NCBI GenBank assembly: GCA_019448215.1
Contig: CP080408.1
Location: 1,798,001 to 1,862,000, forward strand
From: Thalassovita mediterranea
Lineage (GTDB): Bacteria; Pseudomonadota; Alphaproteobacteria; Caulobacterales; Hyphomonadaceae
Reading direction: 5' to 3'
DNA: 64,000 nt
The notes below the pieces were generated by a model. That model saw nothing but the letters and a program-made list of their open reading frames with translations. It searched no databases and had not been told where the DNA came from. The position numbers were made by a program, and so were the translations under genes. Of the stretch, positions 24,979 through 34,558 are shown in pieces (position 1 is the stretch's first letter; each line of letters starts with the position of its first letter).

Positions 24979-27000
24979 CTATTCGGCGTGATCCCCCATC
25001 AGTTGTTCTTCGAGGAATTCAGCCTGGCGGCGGAAATAGAAGAGCTGGTTCTTCAGCTTGCGCCAGCCATGGCCCTCATCCGGGATGCGGACATAGGGCG
25101 TCTCTATCCCATTCTCGCGCAGCGTTTTCACCATGATCTCTGTCTCGTAGATGTCGATGCGCGGGTCCTGAACGCCGTGCGAATAGAGGACCGGCACCTT
25201 GATCTGGTCAGCGAGGGTGACGGGCGAGTTCTCGGTGTAATAGTCGACCCATTCCTGCTCGCGGATATCGCCATACTCGATCCGGTCGGACGCCTTGAGG
25301 CCGGGCGAGGCGACCTGAAGCGCGGTCACCCAGTTGCCGACGCCGAACAGCGACGCGCCCGCGTCGAAAGCATCGGGATAAAGCGCCAGAACAGCGTTCA
25401 CCATATAGCCGCCATAGGAGCCACCTACGACAGCCGCACGGCTCGTATCGACGCGGCCGTCTTCTTCCAGCGCGGCCAGCATGTCGATCAGGTCGCGCAC
25501 GCTGTCGCGGCGCTTCTTCTGGTCATCCAGCGTGACATAAGTCCGCCCGAAACCGGTGGAGCCGCGCACGTTGGGTTCAAAGACGGCAAGGCCGCGGTCG
25601 AGATGATATTGCACGACCGGGTCAAAGCTTGCGACCGACTGGCCGGTCGGCCCGCCATGCACGAAGAAGATCACCGGCGGTGGCCCATCCTCAGTGCGGG
25701 AGGTTTCGTCCGGCAGATAGAGGAGACCCTGAAGCTCTACCCCGTCACGCGCCATCATGCGCACGCTTTCGGGGCGGATAAGGCGGTCCGGGTCGAGGCC
25801 TGCATAATTGGAGGCGAAGACCTGGGTATGGTCACCGGTTTCAAGGTCCATCACATAGACATCGCCCGGCGTGCGCCAGCCGTTGACGTGGATCAAGAGC
25901 TTGGTCCCCGTCAACGTACAGCTCGTCTGGTACTGGCCTTCTGGCAGGAAGCTGGTGTCGAGGCCGGCGTCTTCGCCATCCCGGTCAATGTGCAGCGTAT
26001 CGAAACCATCGACGTTTTCGGTGTAGACCATGTAGGCCCCGGCTTCGCCGCAAAGTTCGATCCCGCCAAGATCATAGTCGGCCTCCTTCACTACGCTCAT
26101 CTCGCCCGACGCGACGTCATAGCGGGTGATGGCTGAAAACTCCCGGTCCTCATTGGATGCGAAATAGAAGCCCGACGAGCCCGACGAGTCCGGCAGCCAG
26201 GCGAAACCGCCATTCGTATGATTGGCGCGCGGATTAGGTTTCGCGAGCGTCGTGATCTCACGGCTTTCAATGTCGAGCAGGTAGAGATTGTCGGAATCCT
26301 CGCCCACCGTTTCGCTGACGATCAGCTTTGTGCCATCGGGAGAGATGTCATGCGCGAAAAAGCCGAACGTGCCTTCATAGAGGCGCGTCGTCTCTCCGGT
26401 CGAGAGGTTCGCCGTATAGATGTCGAAGTCCTGCCTATTGCGCTCGGTTGAGGCGAAAGCGATTGTCTCGCCGTCGGCGCCGAAATCACCAAAGGAGCGG
26501 AAGCCACCTTCGACAGCCGCCAGAACCAGCGCTTCGGACGAGCCGTCTGCAGCGATGCGGTAGTAGGACTCCTGCTCATTGCCATCATTGTCGGCGCCAT
26601 AGATCAGCGTTTCGCTGTCCGGCGACCACGAGAAGAAAGTGATGCCATTGCCGAAGGTCAGCTGCTGTGGCTGTCCGCCGCTGACAGGCAGGCTCCAGAG
26701 CTGCGGCTCGCCCGTCACGTCCCAGCGAAAGGCGAGCATTTCGCCATCCGGAGAAATCGACACGCTGCCCGCGCCGCTGGCGAGCAGATAGCGCGCAATA
26801 TTGGCCGGGTCCTGTCCTGACAGGCCGACATTCACCGATTCATCCTCAGGCGTCATCGCCTCGAGGGACATGTCCGGGCCAGACTGGCCCCCATAGGAGG
26901 CTTCCGAAGCCGGGCTTTCTGATCCCGCCTCGGCGTCCTGCGCAAAAGCGGGGGCAGCCAGCATGGTTGAGCCAAGAAGGGCGATCAGCGCGTTTTTCAT
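24979..27000 (-). CDS. Secreted S9-family prolyl oligopeptidase-like peptidase
   Basis: A 673-residue protein with signal peptide MKNALIALLGSTMLAAPAFA, a propeller domain with SPDGEMLAFRW and SPDSETLIYG repeats, and a C-terminal catalytic domain. Nucleophile Ser528 is in GGSYGGYM, the acid in GVQDPRIDI and His in PDEGHGW. It acts in the periplasm on peptides. The GGAGGA is 7 nt from the ATG at 27000 and too close to the ATG at 27006, which decides the start. It is a paralogue of the gene at 14004-16085 but only distantly similar. Confidence 0.92.
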   Translation of the reverse strand: MKNALIALLGSTMLAAPAFAQDAEAGSESPASEASYGGQSGPDMSLEAMTPEDESVNVGLSGQDPANIARYLLASGAGSVSISPDGEMLAFRWDVTGEPQLWSLPVSGGQPQQLTFGNGITFFSWSPDSETLIYGADNDGNEQESYYRIAADGSSEALVLAAVEGGFRSFGDFGADGETIAFASTERNRQDFDIYTANLSTGETTRLYEGTFGFFAHDISPDGTKLIVSETVGEDSDNLYLLDIESREITTLAKPNPRANHTNGGFAWLPDSSGSSGFYFASNEDREFSAITRYDVASGEMSVVKEADYDLGGIELCGEAGAYMVYTENVDGFDTLHIDRDGEDAGLDTSFLPEGQYQTSCTLTGTKLLIHVNGWRTPGDVYVMDLETGDHTQVFASNYAGLDPDRLIRPESVRMMARDGVELQGLLYLPDETSRTEDGPPPVIFFVHGGPTGQSVASFDPVVQYHLDRGLAVFEPNVRGSTGFGRTYVTLDDQKKRRDSVRDLIDMLAALEEDGRVDTSRAAVVGGSYGGYMVNAVLALYPDAFDAGASLFGVGNWVTALQVASPGLKASDRIEYGDIREQEWVDYYTENSPVTLADQIKVPVLYSHGVQDPRIDIYETEIMVKTLRENGIETPYVRIPDEGHGWRKLKNQLFYFRRQAEFLEEQLMGDHAE

Positions 27001-27187
27001 GTCCATTCCTCCGGTCGACTGCACTTTGGGTGCGCCTGCCATGCGGCGCTGTCAACCGAGAGGGAAGCTGTATGCCGGAGATGCGCATGCCTGCATCAAT
27101 CGCGGGCGCGGGAGGCCAATAAAGGCCTTAACAGAGAGGCCGGGATGCCTGATAGTCGCCTCAGGTTTTGCAAGAAGAGGAGCCATC

Positions 27188-27754
27188 ATGGCTGCGCTTT
27201 TCGTCCTGATCGGCGTTCTGGTCCTGCTCGTTGTGACCGCGATCATCCTCTACAACAATCTGGTGGCCAAGCGTCAGATGGTGAACAATGGCTGGGCTGA
27301 CATCGACGTCCAGCTCAAGCGCCGCGCTGACCTGATCCCGTCCCTCGTCGCCACTGTTCGCGGCTACGCCAGCCATGAGCGCCAGCTGTTCGAAGAGGTA
27401 GTTGAAAAGCGCAATCAGGCCCGCGCCGCAGGCGATGATGCTGCCGCGCGCGGGGCCGCAGAGAGCGCGCTCTCTCGTCCGATCGGAAAGTTGATCGCGC
27501 TTGGTGAGGGCTATCCCGAACTGAAAGCCAGCGCCAATTTCAAGGATCTGCAGGACGACCTGTCCGACACTGAAAACAAGATCGAAATGGCCCGCCGCTT
27601 CTACAATGGGGCCGTGCGTGAGTTGAACACCGCGGTCGAGACCTTCCCCGGTAGTCTCATCGCAGGCCCGTTCGGTTTCCATCAGGCCGCCTATTTCGAG
27701 ATCGAGACCGCAGACAGGGCCCTGCCGGAGGTCGATTTCGGAGGCAAATCGTGA
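27188..27754 (+). CDS. LemA-family protein
   Basis: A 188-residue protein with one N-terminal membrane helix (residues 2-21, MAALFVLIGVLVLLVVTAI), then the LemA four-helix bundle: NNLVAKRQMVNNGWADIDVQ, RRADLIPSLVATVRGY and the C-terminal ARRFYNGAVRELNTAVETFP. LemA proteins sit in the inner membrane with the bundle outside; role unknown, often stress- or protease-related. GAGGAG precedes the ATG at 27188. It overlaps the DUF2207 gene, its usual partner. Confidence 0.95.
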   Translation: MAALFVLIGVLVLLVVTAIILYNNLVAKRQMVNNGWADIDVQLKRRADLIPSLVATVRGYASHERQLFEEVVEKRNQARAAGDDAAARGAAESALSRPIGKLIALGEGYPELKASANFKDLQDDLSDTENKIEMARRFYNGAVRELNTAVETFPGSLIAGPFGFHQAAYFEIETADRALPEVDFGGKS

Positions 27755-29454
27755 TGATCCGCGTCCTCGCTCTCCTCTGCCTGCTCGTCGCGGCGGTTTT
27801 TCCGGCAGCCGCTGAAGAGGTCATCAACCGTTTCGATGTGGACATCGATGTCCAGCAGAATGGCGACATCATCGTCACCGAAACGATCAATATCACAGCC
27901 GAGGGCGATCAGATCCAGCGCGGCATCTTCCGCGAACTCCCACGCTATTTTGAGAACAATGGCGACCGGCTCCGCTACGATTATGACATCCTGTCGGTCG
28001 AGCGCGGCGGTGATGATGAGCCTTACGAGACGTCGACCGAGGGCAATGCCTATCGCATCCGCATCGGGGACCCGGACCGGCGCCTCAGCGTGGGCGAACA
28101 CGTCTATGAGATCAGCTACCGCGTCAAAAACCAGGTTCGCTATTTCGACGATTATGATGAGCTCTACTGGAACGTCACGGGCAGCTATTGGGAATTCCCG
28201 ATCCGCGAAGCCAGCGCGCGCATCTCGCTTCCTGAAGGCGGCAGCTATGTCGCGCAATCTGGCTATACCGGCGCGCAGGGTGGTGACGGCAGCGCCTACC
28301 GGTTCGAGCGCATGCGCAGTGACTATGTGTTCGAGACGACCGCGCCGCTGGCCCGGCGCGAAGGGCTCACTGTGTCGCTCAGCATTGAAAAGGGCGTCAT
28401 CGATCCGCCATCTGCAGGCGACAAGCGCGCGCTCTGGTGGCAGCGGCATGGCTCACTCGCTGTCCTGCTCGCTTCGCTCATCGGGGTTTTCATATTCCTT
28501 TACCGCTCCTGGAACCGCGTCGGGCGTGATCCGGCGCGCGGGCCTGTCTTCGCGCTTTATGAGCCGCCTGCAGGATATTCACCCGCCGCCTGTCACCATA
28601 TCTATCATCGCGGCTTCAACGATCATGACGCGCTGATTTCGACGCTGGTGAACCTCGGCATCAAGGGCAGGCTCGACATCGATGCCGAGGACAAGAAGAA
28701 CACCGTGCTTACACCCAAGCCGGCCTCTGCGGCGCCGCGCCTGCCTGCCGAGGAATGGACGCTGTACCGTAAGCTTTTCGCAGGTAGCGAACCTGTCACG
28801 CTCGGCAAGAGCTATGACAAGGACTTCACCGCCGCCTATCAGGCCTTCCGCAAGAAGGTGTCAGACAAATTCGGCTCCGACTATTTTCGCTGGAATCTCA
28901 GCTATACGTTCGTCGCGATTGCGCTGTCTGCGGTCGCCATCATCTTTGCCATCGTTCACGCCACCAACTGGAATAACTGGCTGACGGGCCTAGTCATCGT
29001 CATCGCGGCGATGAACGGGCTTTTCATGTATCTGATGCCTGCCGCCACCCAGAAAGGCGAGGATGTCCGCACCAAGATCAAGGGCTTCAGGCTCTACATG
29101 GAGACGGCCGAGAAGCTGCAGCTTAACGCGGCCGAAGTTGGCGGCGACCGTCCGCCGCCGATGACGAAGGACCGGTACGAAACCTTCCTGCCCTATGCCA
29201 TCGCGCTCGGCGTGGAAAAGCCCTGGACCAAGCATTTTGAGTCCGTCCTGCCTCAGGAAGCAGCCGATTATAATCCCGGCTGGAGCGCAGCCCATATGGG
29301 GCGCGGCTCTGTCGCCAGCCTGAACAAGGCGGTCACGGCGAACGTCGCCGCGGCCGTCGCGGCTTCCATGCCGCAAAGCTCATCCTCATCCGGCTCCGGG
29401 GGCGGAGGCTTCTCCGGCGGCGGTGGCGGCGGCGGCGGCGGTGGCGGCTGGTAA
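27751..29454 (+). CDS. DUF2207 membrane protein
   Basis: A 567-residue protein: signal peptide (MMIRVLALLCLLVAAVFPAAA), an N-terminal beta-rich DUF2207 domain outside the membrane (RFDVDIDVQQNGDIIVTETI), a membrane helix at about residues 233-250, a cytoplasmic part, two more helices around 385-430, and a glycine-rich tail with ten or more consecutive Gly ending in Trp. It is always found next to LemA and probably forms a complex with it. Start is GTG at 27751 or ATG at 27754; GGAGG serves both. Confidence 0.92.
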   Translation: MMIRVLALLCLLVAAVFPAAAEEVINRFDVDIDVQQNGDIIVTETINITAEGDQIQRGIFRELPRYFENNGDRLRYDYDILSVERGGDDEPYETSTEGNAYRIRIGDPDRRLSVGEHVYEISYRVKNQVRYFDDYDELYWNVTGSYWEFPIREASARISLPEGGSYVAQSGYTGAQGGDGSAYRFERMRSDYVFETTAPLARREGLTVSLSIEKGVIDPPSAGDKRALWWQRHGSLAVLLASLIGVFIFLYRSWNRVGRDPARGPVFALYEPPAGYSPAACHHIYHRGFNDHDALISTLVNLGIKGRLDIDAEDKKNTVLTPKPASAAPRLPAEEWTLYRKLFAGSEPVTLGKSYDKDFTAAYQAFRKKVSDKFGSDYFRWNLSYTFVAIALSAVAIIFAIVHATNWNNWLTGLVIVIAAMNGLFMYLMPAATQKGEDVRTKIKGFRLYMETAEKLQLNAAEVGGDRPPPMTKDRYETFLPYAIALGVEKPWTKHFESVLPQEAADYNPGWSAAHMGRGSVASLNKAVTANVAAAVAASMPQSSSSSGSGGGGFSGGGGGGGGGGGW

Positions 29455-29455
29455 G

Positions 29456-30232
29456 CTAGAACTTGCCGTGCCGGCCTGTTCCTGTCGTGAAGCGCGCCGC
29501 GCCAGCTTGCGTCTCGCCTGAACGTATCACGTCCATCCCGCCTTTGATCTCTTCGCGCAGGGCGGTTTCTTTATTCAGGCTCCACTGGTTTAGCAGGGAG
29601 GCCCGATCTGCGCGCATGCAGGCCTGAGGGAAGGCCGCGATTTCGCGGGCAAGCTGCAGTGCGGCATCGAGTGCACCGCCAGCTTCAGCGTGGCGGTTGG
29701 CGAGACCGATGGTGAGCGCTTCGCCGACACCGACCTCGCGCCCCGTCAGCACCATGTCCATCGCCCGTGATTGACCAATCAGCCGTGGCAGCCGAACGGT
29801 GCCGCCATCAATCAGCGGCACGCCAAAGCGGCGACAGAATACGCCAAAGCGCGCAGTTTCACTGGCGACCCGCATGTCGCACCAGAGCGCGAGCTCCAGC
29901 CCGCCAGCGACGGCATAGCCTTCGACGGCGGCGATGACGGGTTTGGAGAGGGCAAGGCGTGTTGGCCCCATCGGGCCAAGGTCGCCGTCCAGCTTCGTGA
30001 TATTGCCGCGTCCTTCGGACACGGCTTTGAGGTCTGCACCCGCGCAGAAGTTTCCCTCCGCCCCTGTCAGGATCGCAACCGACAGGCTGTCATCCGCGTC
30101 GAACGCCTTGAAGGCTTCATAGAGCGCCTGCGCGGCCTCCCGGTCTACGGCGTTGCGCGCCGCAGGCCGGTTGATGGTGACGATGAGGATGTTGTCATCC
30201 GTCTGCGTCAGGACAGGTGCGGCCTCGCTCAT
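29456..30232 (-). CDS. Crotonase/enoyl-CoA hydratase-family protein
   Basis: A 258-residue crotonase-fold enzyme acting on acyl-CoA thioesters. Oxyanion-hole residues are in GNFCAGADLKAV and the second loop YAVAGGLELALWCDMRVA, followed by RRFGVPLIDGGTVRLPRLIG with the usual active-site Glu position replaced by Asp (LIDGG). Member reactions vary from hydration to isomerisation, so the exact one is not set. It follows the alpha/beta hydrolase gene by 5 nt and is likely in the same operon. Confidence 0.88.
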   Translation of the reverse strand: MSEAAPVLTQTDDNILIVTINRPAARNAVDREAAQALYEAFKAFDADDSLSVAILTGAEGNFCAGADLKAVSEGRGNITKLDGDLGPMGPTRLALSKPVIAAVEGYAVAGGLELALWCDMRVASETARFGVFCRRFGVPLIDGGTVRLPRLIGQSRAMDMVLTGREVGVGEALTIGLANRHAEAGGALDAALQLAREIAAFPQACMRADRASLLNQWSLNKETALREEIKGGMDVIRSGETQAGAARFTTGTGRHGKF

Positions 30233-30237
30233 TGCCT

Positions 30238-31140
30238 TCAGCCCGGTTCGTTCGCTTTCAGGAAAGGAACGATCTTCTCCAGCAGCGGCTGGACCATCGC
30301 GTTGGGCATGTCATGACCCCACTTGTCGATGATTTCGAGCTTTGCGCCCGGCACGCGCTTGGCGATGTCCTCGCCGCAAGCTGGCAGGATGAGCGGGTCG
30401 ATGGCTCCGTGCAGGACAAGCGTCGGCACGCTGATCGTGGACAGGCGCTCATGCCAGCGCGGCTGGGCAAGGATGGCGGCATACTGCCGGGCCACACCCA
30501 TGGGCCGGTCCGAGCGGTTGAAGCTCGCGCGGGCGCTCTCTGCCGTTTCCTCATCGCTGTTGCGGACACCGTCGGCCGACCCGATGACACGGCGTGATGC
30601 GACAGAGATTTCGGCCACCGCATCGGCGGTGCGCATTTCCGGCTGGGCCGTAAGGGCTTTCTGGGCCTCCGGGGTTGAGCGCGGCAGGGAGGGTTCGCCA
30701 GACGTTGTCATCACAGGGATGAGCGTGCGCACTTTCTCAGGGTGATTGAGCGCGATCAGCTGCACGATCATGCCGCCCATGGAATTGCCCATGACGTCGG
30801 CCTTGTCCGCGCCCAGCGCCGTGATCAGCGCGGCCGCATCGGCGGCCATGTCGTCGAGAAGGTAAGGCACCTCCTTGGACATGTCCTTGCCCTCGGAAAG
30901 CCCCTTTATGATGTCGCCCGGGGCAGGGGGGATCTCATTGGTGAACTCGGTCGACAGGCCAATGTCGCGATTATCGAAGATGACGACGCGGCGCCCTGCG
31001 GCGGCCAGCCCTTCAAGATAGCTCTCCGGCCAGGGAATCATCTGCGTGGAAAAGCCTGAGACAAGCAGCAGCATCGGATCATCCGGGTTGCCGATCTCGC
31101 GGTATTCGATCTCGATGCCATTGGCCTTGATACGTGGCAT
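30238..31140 (-). CDS. Alpha/beta hydrolase
   Basis: A 300-residue alpha/beta hydrolase. Nucleophile Ser120 is in MGNSMGGM, the acid in HGAIDPLI and the catalytic His in WGHDMPN. The oxyanion region is VSGFSTQMIPWP. The architecture (cap after IVQLIALNHPEKVRTL) resembles esterases and TylF/haloalkane-dehalogenase-like hydrolases. With the crotonase gene 5 nt downstream it may act in turnover of an ester or acyl-CoA compound; substrate unknown. Confidence 0.87.
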   Translation of the reverse strand: MPRIKANGIEIEYREIGNPDDPMLLLVSGFSTQMIPWPESYLEGLAAAGRRVVIFDNRDIGLSTEFTNEIPPAPGDIIKGLSEGKDMSKEVPYLLDDMAADAAALITALGADKADVMGNSMGGMIVQLIALNHPEKVRTLIPVMTTSGEPSLPRSTPEAQKALTAQPEMRTADAVAEISVASRRVIGSADGVRNSDEETAESARASFNRSDRPMGVARQYAAILAQPRWHERLSTISVPTLVLHGAIDPLILPACGEDIAKRVPGAKLEIIDKWGHDMPNAMVQPLLEKIVPFLKANEPG

Positions 31141-31218
31141 GGGCGCGTCTCCTCACTGTTTTAGTTTTCCGGGATTTAGAAGGGTTGCCGCGGCGGCTGT
31201 AAAGGCGTTGCGCACGCC

Positions 31219-31298
31219 GATGGTCCGGCTCCGCTCACCATGCGGTCTTCTGAGAAGATACAAAAAGCCCGCATGGTGAGTGAAGTCGAACCACGCGG
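31219..31298. repeat. Inverted REP-like repeat
   Basis: The left arm (GGTCCGGCTCCGCTCACCAT, 31222-31241, then GCGG) and the right arm (CCGCATGGTGAGTGAAGTCG, then AACCACG) are diverged inverted copies of one motif, CATGGTGAGnnnAGTCGAACCA. The same motif recurs at 50657-50681. This is a MITE-like or REP-doublet element filling the gap between two minus-strand genes. Confidence 0.65.
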
Positions 31299-31301
31299 GC
31301 T
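31262..31301 (-). terminator. Terminator formed from the right arm of the REP-like repeat
   Basis: On the minus strand AGCCCGCGTGGT pairs with ACCATGCGGGCT (one wobble) around a 12-nt loop and is followed by TTTTTG. It lies 29 nt past the stop of the VWA gene at 31330 and should terminate it. The stem is made from the REP-like motif itself. Confidence 0.7.
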
Positions 31302-31329
31302 GTTTAGTTTTACACCAGTAGGAATGTGC

Positions 31330-32511
31330 CTATCGGCTGAGTTCCTTCATCGCGTCTTCGAGGCCCTGTAGGGTCATCTCGAACATGCGGCCGGGGCCGA
31401 TCAGCTCGTTAATCAGCTTGATGGAGCCGGTATAGTCCCATGCGCCGGCCTTGACCGGGTTGAGCCAGACGAAGTTCGGGAACTGCTCCACGAAACGCTG
31501 GATCCAGAGGCCGCCGGCCTCCTCGTTCCAGTGCTCGACCGAGCCGCCTGCATAGGTGATCTCATAGGGGCTCATCGTGGCGTCGCCGACGACGATGACC
31601 TTATAGTCAGATGGATATTTATGGAGCACGTCCCAGGTCGGGATGCGCTCATTCATCCGGCGGCGATTGTCCTTCCAGAGGCCCTCATAGATGCAGTTGT
31701 GGAAGTAGTAGTATTCGAGGTTCTTGATCTCTGAGCGGGCCGCAGAGAACAGCTCTTCCATCACGCGGACGTGCGGGTCCATGGAGCCGCCGACATCCAT
31801 CAGCAGCAGGACTGAGACCGTGTTGCGCTTTTCGGGGCGCATCTCGATGTCGAGATAGCCCTGCTTGGCCGTCTTGCGGATCGTATTGTCGAGGTCGAGC
31901 TCTTCATTGGCACCATCGCGCGCCCATTTGCGCAGGCGCTTCATCGCAACCTTGATGTTGCGCGTGCCGATCTCGACGCTGTCGTCGTAATTCTTGAATT
32001 CGCGCTTGTCCCAGACCTTTACGGCGCGGCGGTGACGGGACTTTTCCTGTCCAATGCGCACACCTTCCGGGTTGTAGCCATTGGCCCCGAATGGCGACGT
32101 GCCACCCGTACCGATCCACTTATTGCCGCCTTCATGGCGCTTCTTCTGCTCTTCGAGGCGCTCTTTGAGCGTCTCCATGAGCTTTTCGAAGCCGCCCATG
32201 GCCTCGATCTCGTCCATCTCCTCCTTGGTGAGGAATTTCTCCGACATCTTGCGCAGCCACTCTTCAGGCAGGTCCTGCACGTCGACAGCGTCCTGCATCG
32301 TGTCGAGGCCCTTGAAGACGTGGGAGAAGACGCGGTCGAACTTGTCGAGATTGCGCTCATCCTTCACGAGCGCGGCGCGCGAGAGATAGTAGAAGTCCTC
32401 GACCTCCATCTCGATCACGTCATTGTCCATTGCCTCGAGCAGGAGAAGATACTCCTTCAGCGTGACGGGGATCTTGGCGGAACGAAGCTCATTGAAGAAG
32501 TTGAGGAACAT
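31330..32511 (-). CDS. CoxE-like VWA-domain protein
   Basis: A 393-residue cytoplasmic protein of the VWA/CoxE family. The N-terminal half is helical (MFLNFFNELRSAKIPVTLKE), with a charged central region (residues 100-180); the VWA domain starts near 230 with the MIDAS DVGGSMD at 239-245. Family members work with MoxR-type AAA+ ATPases in maturation of metalloenzymes, but no MoxR gene is adjacent here. It follows a baeRF-like gene on the same strand (95-nt gap) and ends in a terminator. Confidence 0.87.
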   Translation of the reverse strand: MFLNFFNELRSAKIPVTLKEYLLLLEAMDNDVIEMEVEDFYYLSRAALVKDERNLDKFDRVFSHVFKGLDTMQDAVDVQDLPEEWLRKMSEKFLTKEEMDEIEAMGGFEKLMETLKERLEEQKKRHEGGNKWIGTGGTSPFGANGYNPEGVRIGQEKSRHRRAVKVWDKREFKNYDDSVEIGTRNIKVAMKRLRKWARDGANEELDLDNTIRKTAKQGYLDIEMRPEKRNTVSVLLLMDVGGSMDPHVRVMEELFSAARSEIKNLEYYYFHNCIYEGLWKDNRRRMNERIPTWDVLHKYPSDYKVIVVGDATMSPYEITYAGGSVEHWNEEAGGLWIQRFVEQFPNFVWLNPVKAGAWDYTGSIKLINELIGPGRMFEMTLQGLEDAMKELSR

Positions 32512-32606
32512 GGGCGGTTATCTCTCCAGTCTCTTCTAAACACATTAGCGCGCGCCAGCCCTCTGTCCAAGGGCTGACGCGGCGCAACTGGAAGATAGCC
32601 GGACGA

Positions 32607-33692
32607 TTACCAGCGAAGATCGGCGCGGATTTCCGCAACAGCGTCATGATCATGCGCTGCATACCAGCTGATGTCGGCGCCATTTTCGAGCGCCAGCATG
32701 GTGGTGCGGTTCTGCTCGGCTTCCGCGCTGTCATGGTCGAACTCGCGGAACTTCACATGCTCATCGGCCTGATCGTGCATCTCTTCGAGCATAGCGCTTT
32801 CAAGCGGCAGGTAGAGCGTGCCGAGCTGGCCGGCTTTCGCGGCATCCTGCAGGTCCGGCAGGCTCTTGCCTTCCGGCAGTTCGCCATCAACGGCAGGCTC
32901 TTCGGCAAAGGCCTTGATGATGTGCTGGTCCACATTTTCAGTACCGCCTGCGTGATGTTGGACGATATCGAACCGGCCGGCTTCCATCACCTTGGCGAAA
33001 TGCCCGACAGTGCCTTCGTCGCCGATCAGGTGCAGCGTCTTGGTCTGCGGTGGCAGCGCCTCATCGGCCGCATTGGCAATTTCCTCATAGAAGGCGCGGT
33101 CCGTCTTGTCGCGCTCTTCGTCCTGTCCGGTGCCGAGGGCGTGATAGACAGAGCGGCCATCACTGCTGCGGGCAGAACCGCGTGAGCCGGAATGGAAGAA
33201 CACATCATCCTGCACATGGCGGCGTGCTTCGACGGAGCGATACTTCGGCGCGTCGAGACGGTCGGTCATGTCTTTCACATTGCCGCCCTGATAGAGATAG
33301 AGCTTCGGCTCACTCTTCGTCACGAACAGAACCCAATGGGTCTTGCGACTCTGATAGTCGGCGAGAAGCGGCAGGATGAACGGATGTTCGCCCGTTGTGA
33401 TCGAGGCGACCGGCCGCGCATTGAGATGCGCCATGCGCTGATTGTCCTTGTCCTCGAAAAGCGCAATGCCGTTGGCGCGGAAGTCGGCGAGCTCAAAGCT
33501 CTCAAGCCGCTCCTTAATGAAGGCCGCGTCCGGCGCGTGCTTTTCGACGGCGTCGATGACATTCTTGCGCAGGATACGCCATTTCTCGCCACCAACTTCC
33601 ACGGAAGGGCGCGGGACGTAAACGCTTGTCGTCTTGTCGGAAAAGCCGGCGAATGCTTGCCTGAAAGTGTCGAGGGATGTCTGTTCTGACAT
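32607..33692 (-). CDS. baeRF-family (release-factor-1-like) protein
   Basis: A 361-residue protein resembling the bacterial archaeo-eukaryotic release factor family (baeRF3-like). The N-terminal part has TSVYVPRPSVEVGGEKWRILRKNVIDA, the middle a nuclease-like/eRF1 domain around HWVLFVTKSEPKLYLYQGG, and the C-terminal an L7Ae-like region with ALPPQTKTLHLIGDEGTVGHF. These are proposed to act on stalled ribosomes; no bacterial role is firmly shown for this subgroup to my knowledge. Assignment is from pattern recall, so moderate. Confidence 0.65.
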   Translation of the reverse strand: MSEQTSLDTFRQAFAGFSDKTTSVYVPRPSVEVGGEKWRILRKNVIDAVEKHAPDAAFIKERLESFELADFRANGIALFEDKDNQRMAHLNARPVASITTGEHPFILPLLADYQSRKTHWVLFVTKSEPKLYLYQGGNVKDMTDRLDAPKYRSVEARRHVQDDVFFHSGSRGSARSSDGRSVYHALGTGQDEERDKTDRAFYEEIANAADEALPPQTKTLHLIGDEGTVGHFAKVMEAGRFDIVQHHAGGTENVDQHIIKAFAEEPAVDGELPEGKSLPDLQDAAKAGQLGTLYLPLESAMLEEMHDQADEHVKFREFDHDSAEAEQNRTTMLALENGADISWYAAHDHDAVAEIRADLRW

Positions 33693-33750
33693 GTTCTTCT
33701 CCTTGCTTGTCTATTGTAAAACCAACGGACTTGCGAAGGGGGCGTTCCCG

Positions 33751-34452
33751 CTAACCGTCTGTATTTGCTGACTGCGGCCACGTATCGGGAACAGGGCTTT
33801 CTGTGCCCGCTGAATAGGACGTGCCGCCGCGCACAAGAAAGCGGGGCGCCTGGCGGCCGCCCATCAGCTCATCATAGAGCAGGTTGCCCGAGCCGAGATT
33901 CAGACCGCCGCCCGGCAAGTCGATAAATCCTGTCTCGGCTGCATCCGCCAGTGTCGCCACGACTGAATTGGAATTCTGGAACAGGAAGTTGTAGTTCAGC
34001 CGCGCCTCATCGATCGCGCGGGCGAGCACGGCGACTTTCAGCCAGCGCTGATGTCCAAAGTCCCTGGCAATGATGCCGACGCGCTGCGTGCCGCGCGGCT
34101 GCCGTAAGGGCGAGTGCGGGCTTTCGCCCCAGCCCATCGGCCCGAGCACGCGCAGCTCTCCATCTTCCGGGTAGGCGGTGATGATTTCGGGGCGCCTGCC
34201 AGCGTCTGCCACATGGACCAGATGCGAATGTTCACCGACGCTGGCGACATCAAACTCGATCTTCACCAGCACGTTTTCGCCAAAGACCAGCTGGAACGCT
34301 TCGCCGCCGCGCTCGGCCAGCAGGCGGAAGTCTTCGGCGCAGATGCCGTCGCGGTGGACACGCGCTCGCAGCTGCGAAATCAGCGGGTCGCTCTCCGGCA
34401 GGCCGTCCGGCCAGATGTCGTCAGGTGTCAGCAAGCATTGAGTCACTTTCAT
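33751..34452 (-). CDS. Conserved protein of unknown function
   Basis: A 233-residue soluble protein that I cannot place in a named family. Notable patterns are LTPDDIWPDGLPESDPLI near the N terminus and RLNYNFLFQNSNSVVATLAD, an Asn/Ser-rich stretch that recalls the C-terminal helix-strand of NlpC/P60 or LRAT-like papain folds, though no catalytic Cys is present. The C-terminal tail is glycine- and serine-rich. Start MKVTQCLL at 34452 is preferred; the frame is open to 34488. Confidence 0.5.
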   Translation of the reverse strand: MKVTQCLLTPDDIWPDGLPESDPLISQLRARVHRDGICAEDFRLLAERGGEAFQLVFGENVLVKIEFDVASVGEHSHLVHVADAGRRPEIITAYPEDGELRVLGPMGWGESPHSPLRQPRGTQRVGIIARDFGHQRWLKVAVLARAIDEARLNYNFLFQNSNSVVATLADAAETGFIDLPGGGLNLGSGNLLYDELMGGRQAPRFLVRGGTSYSAGTESPVPDTWPQSANTDG

Positions 34453-34558
34453 CAAACGCGCAGGCCCGCCGTGAGGTTTCCGCTTCACCGTGCGGTCGGA
34501 ACGCGAGCAAGGCCTGCCGCATTAGGTCTGGCAACAGGCTGGAGGAGGCATTCCTGAC

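Noticed and set aside
24883-26136. 417-residue plus-strand frame
   Set aside because: It is antisense to the S9 peptidase gene, which has a signal peptide, propeller repeats and catalytic triad.
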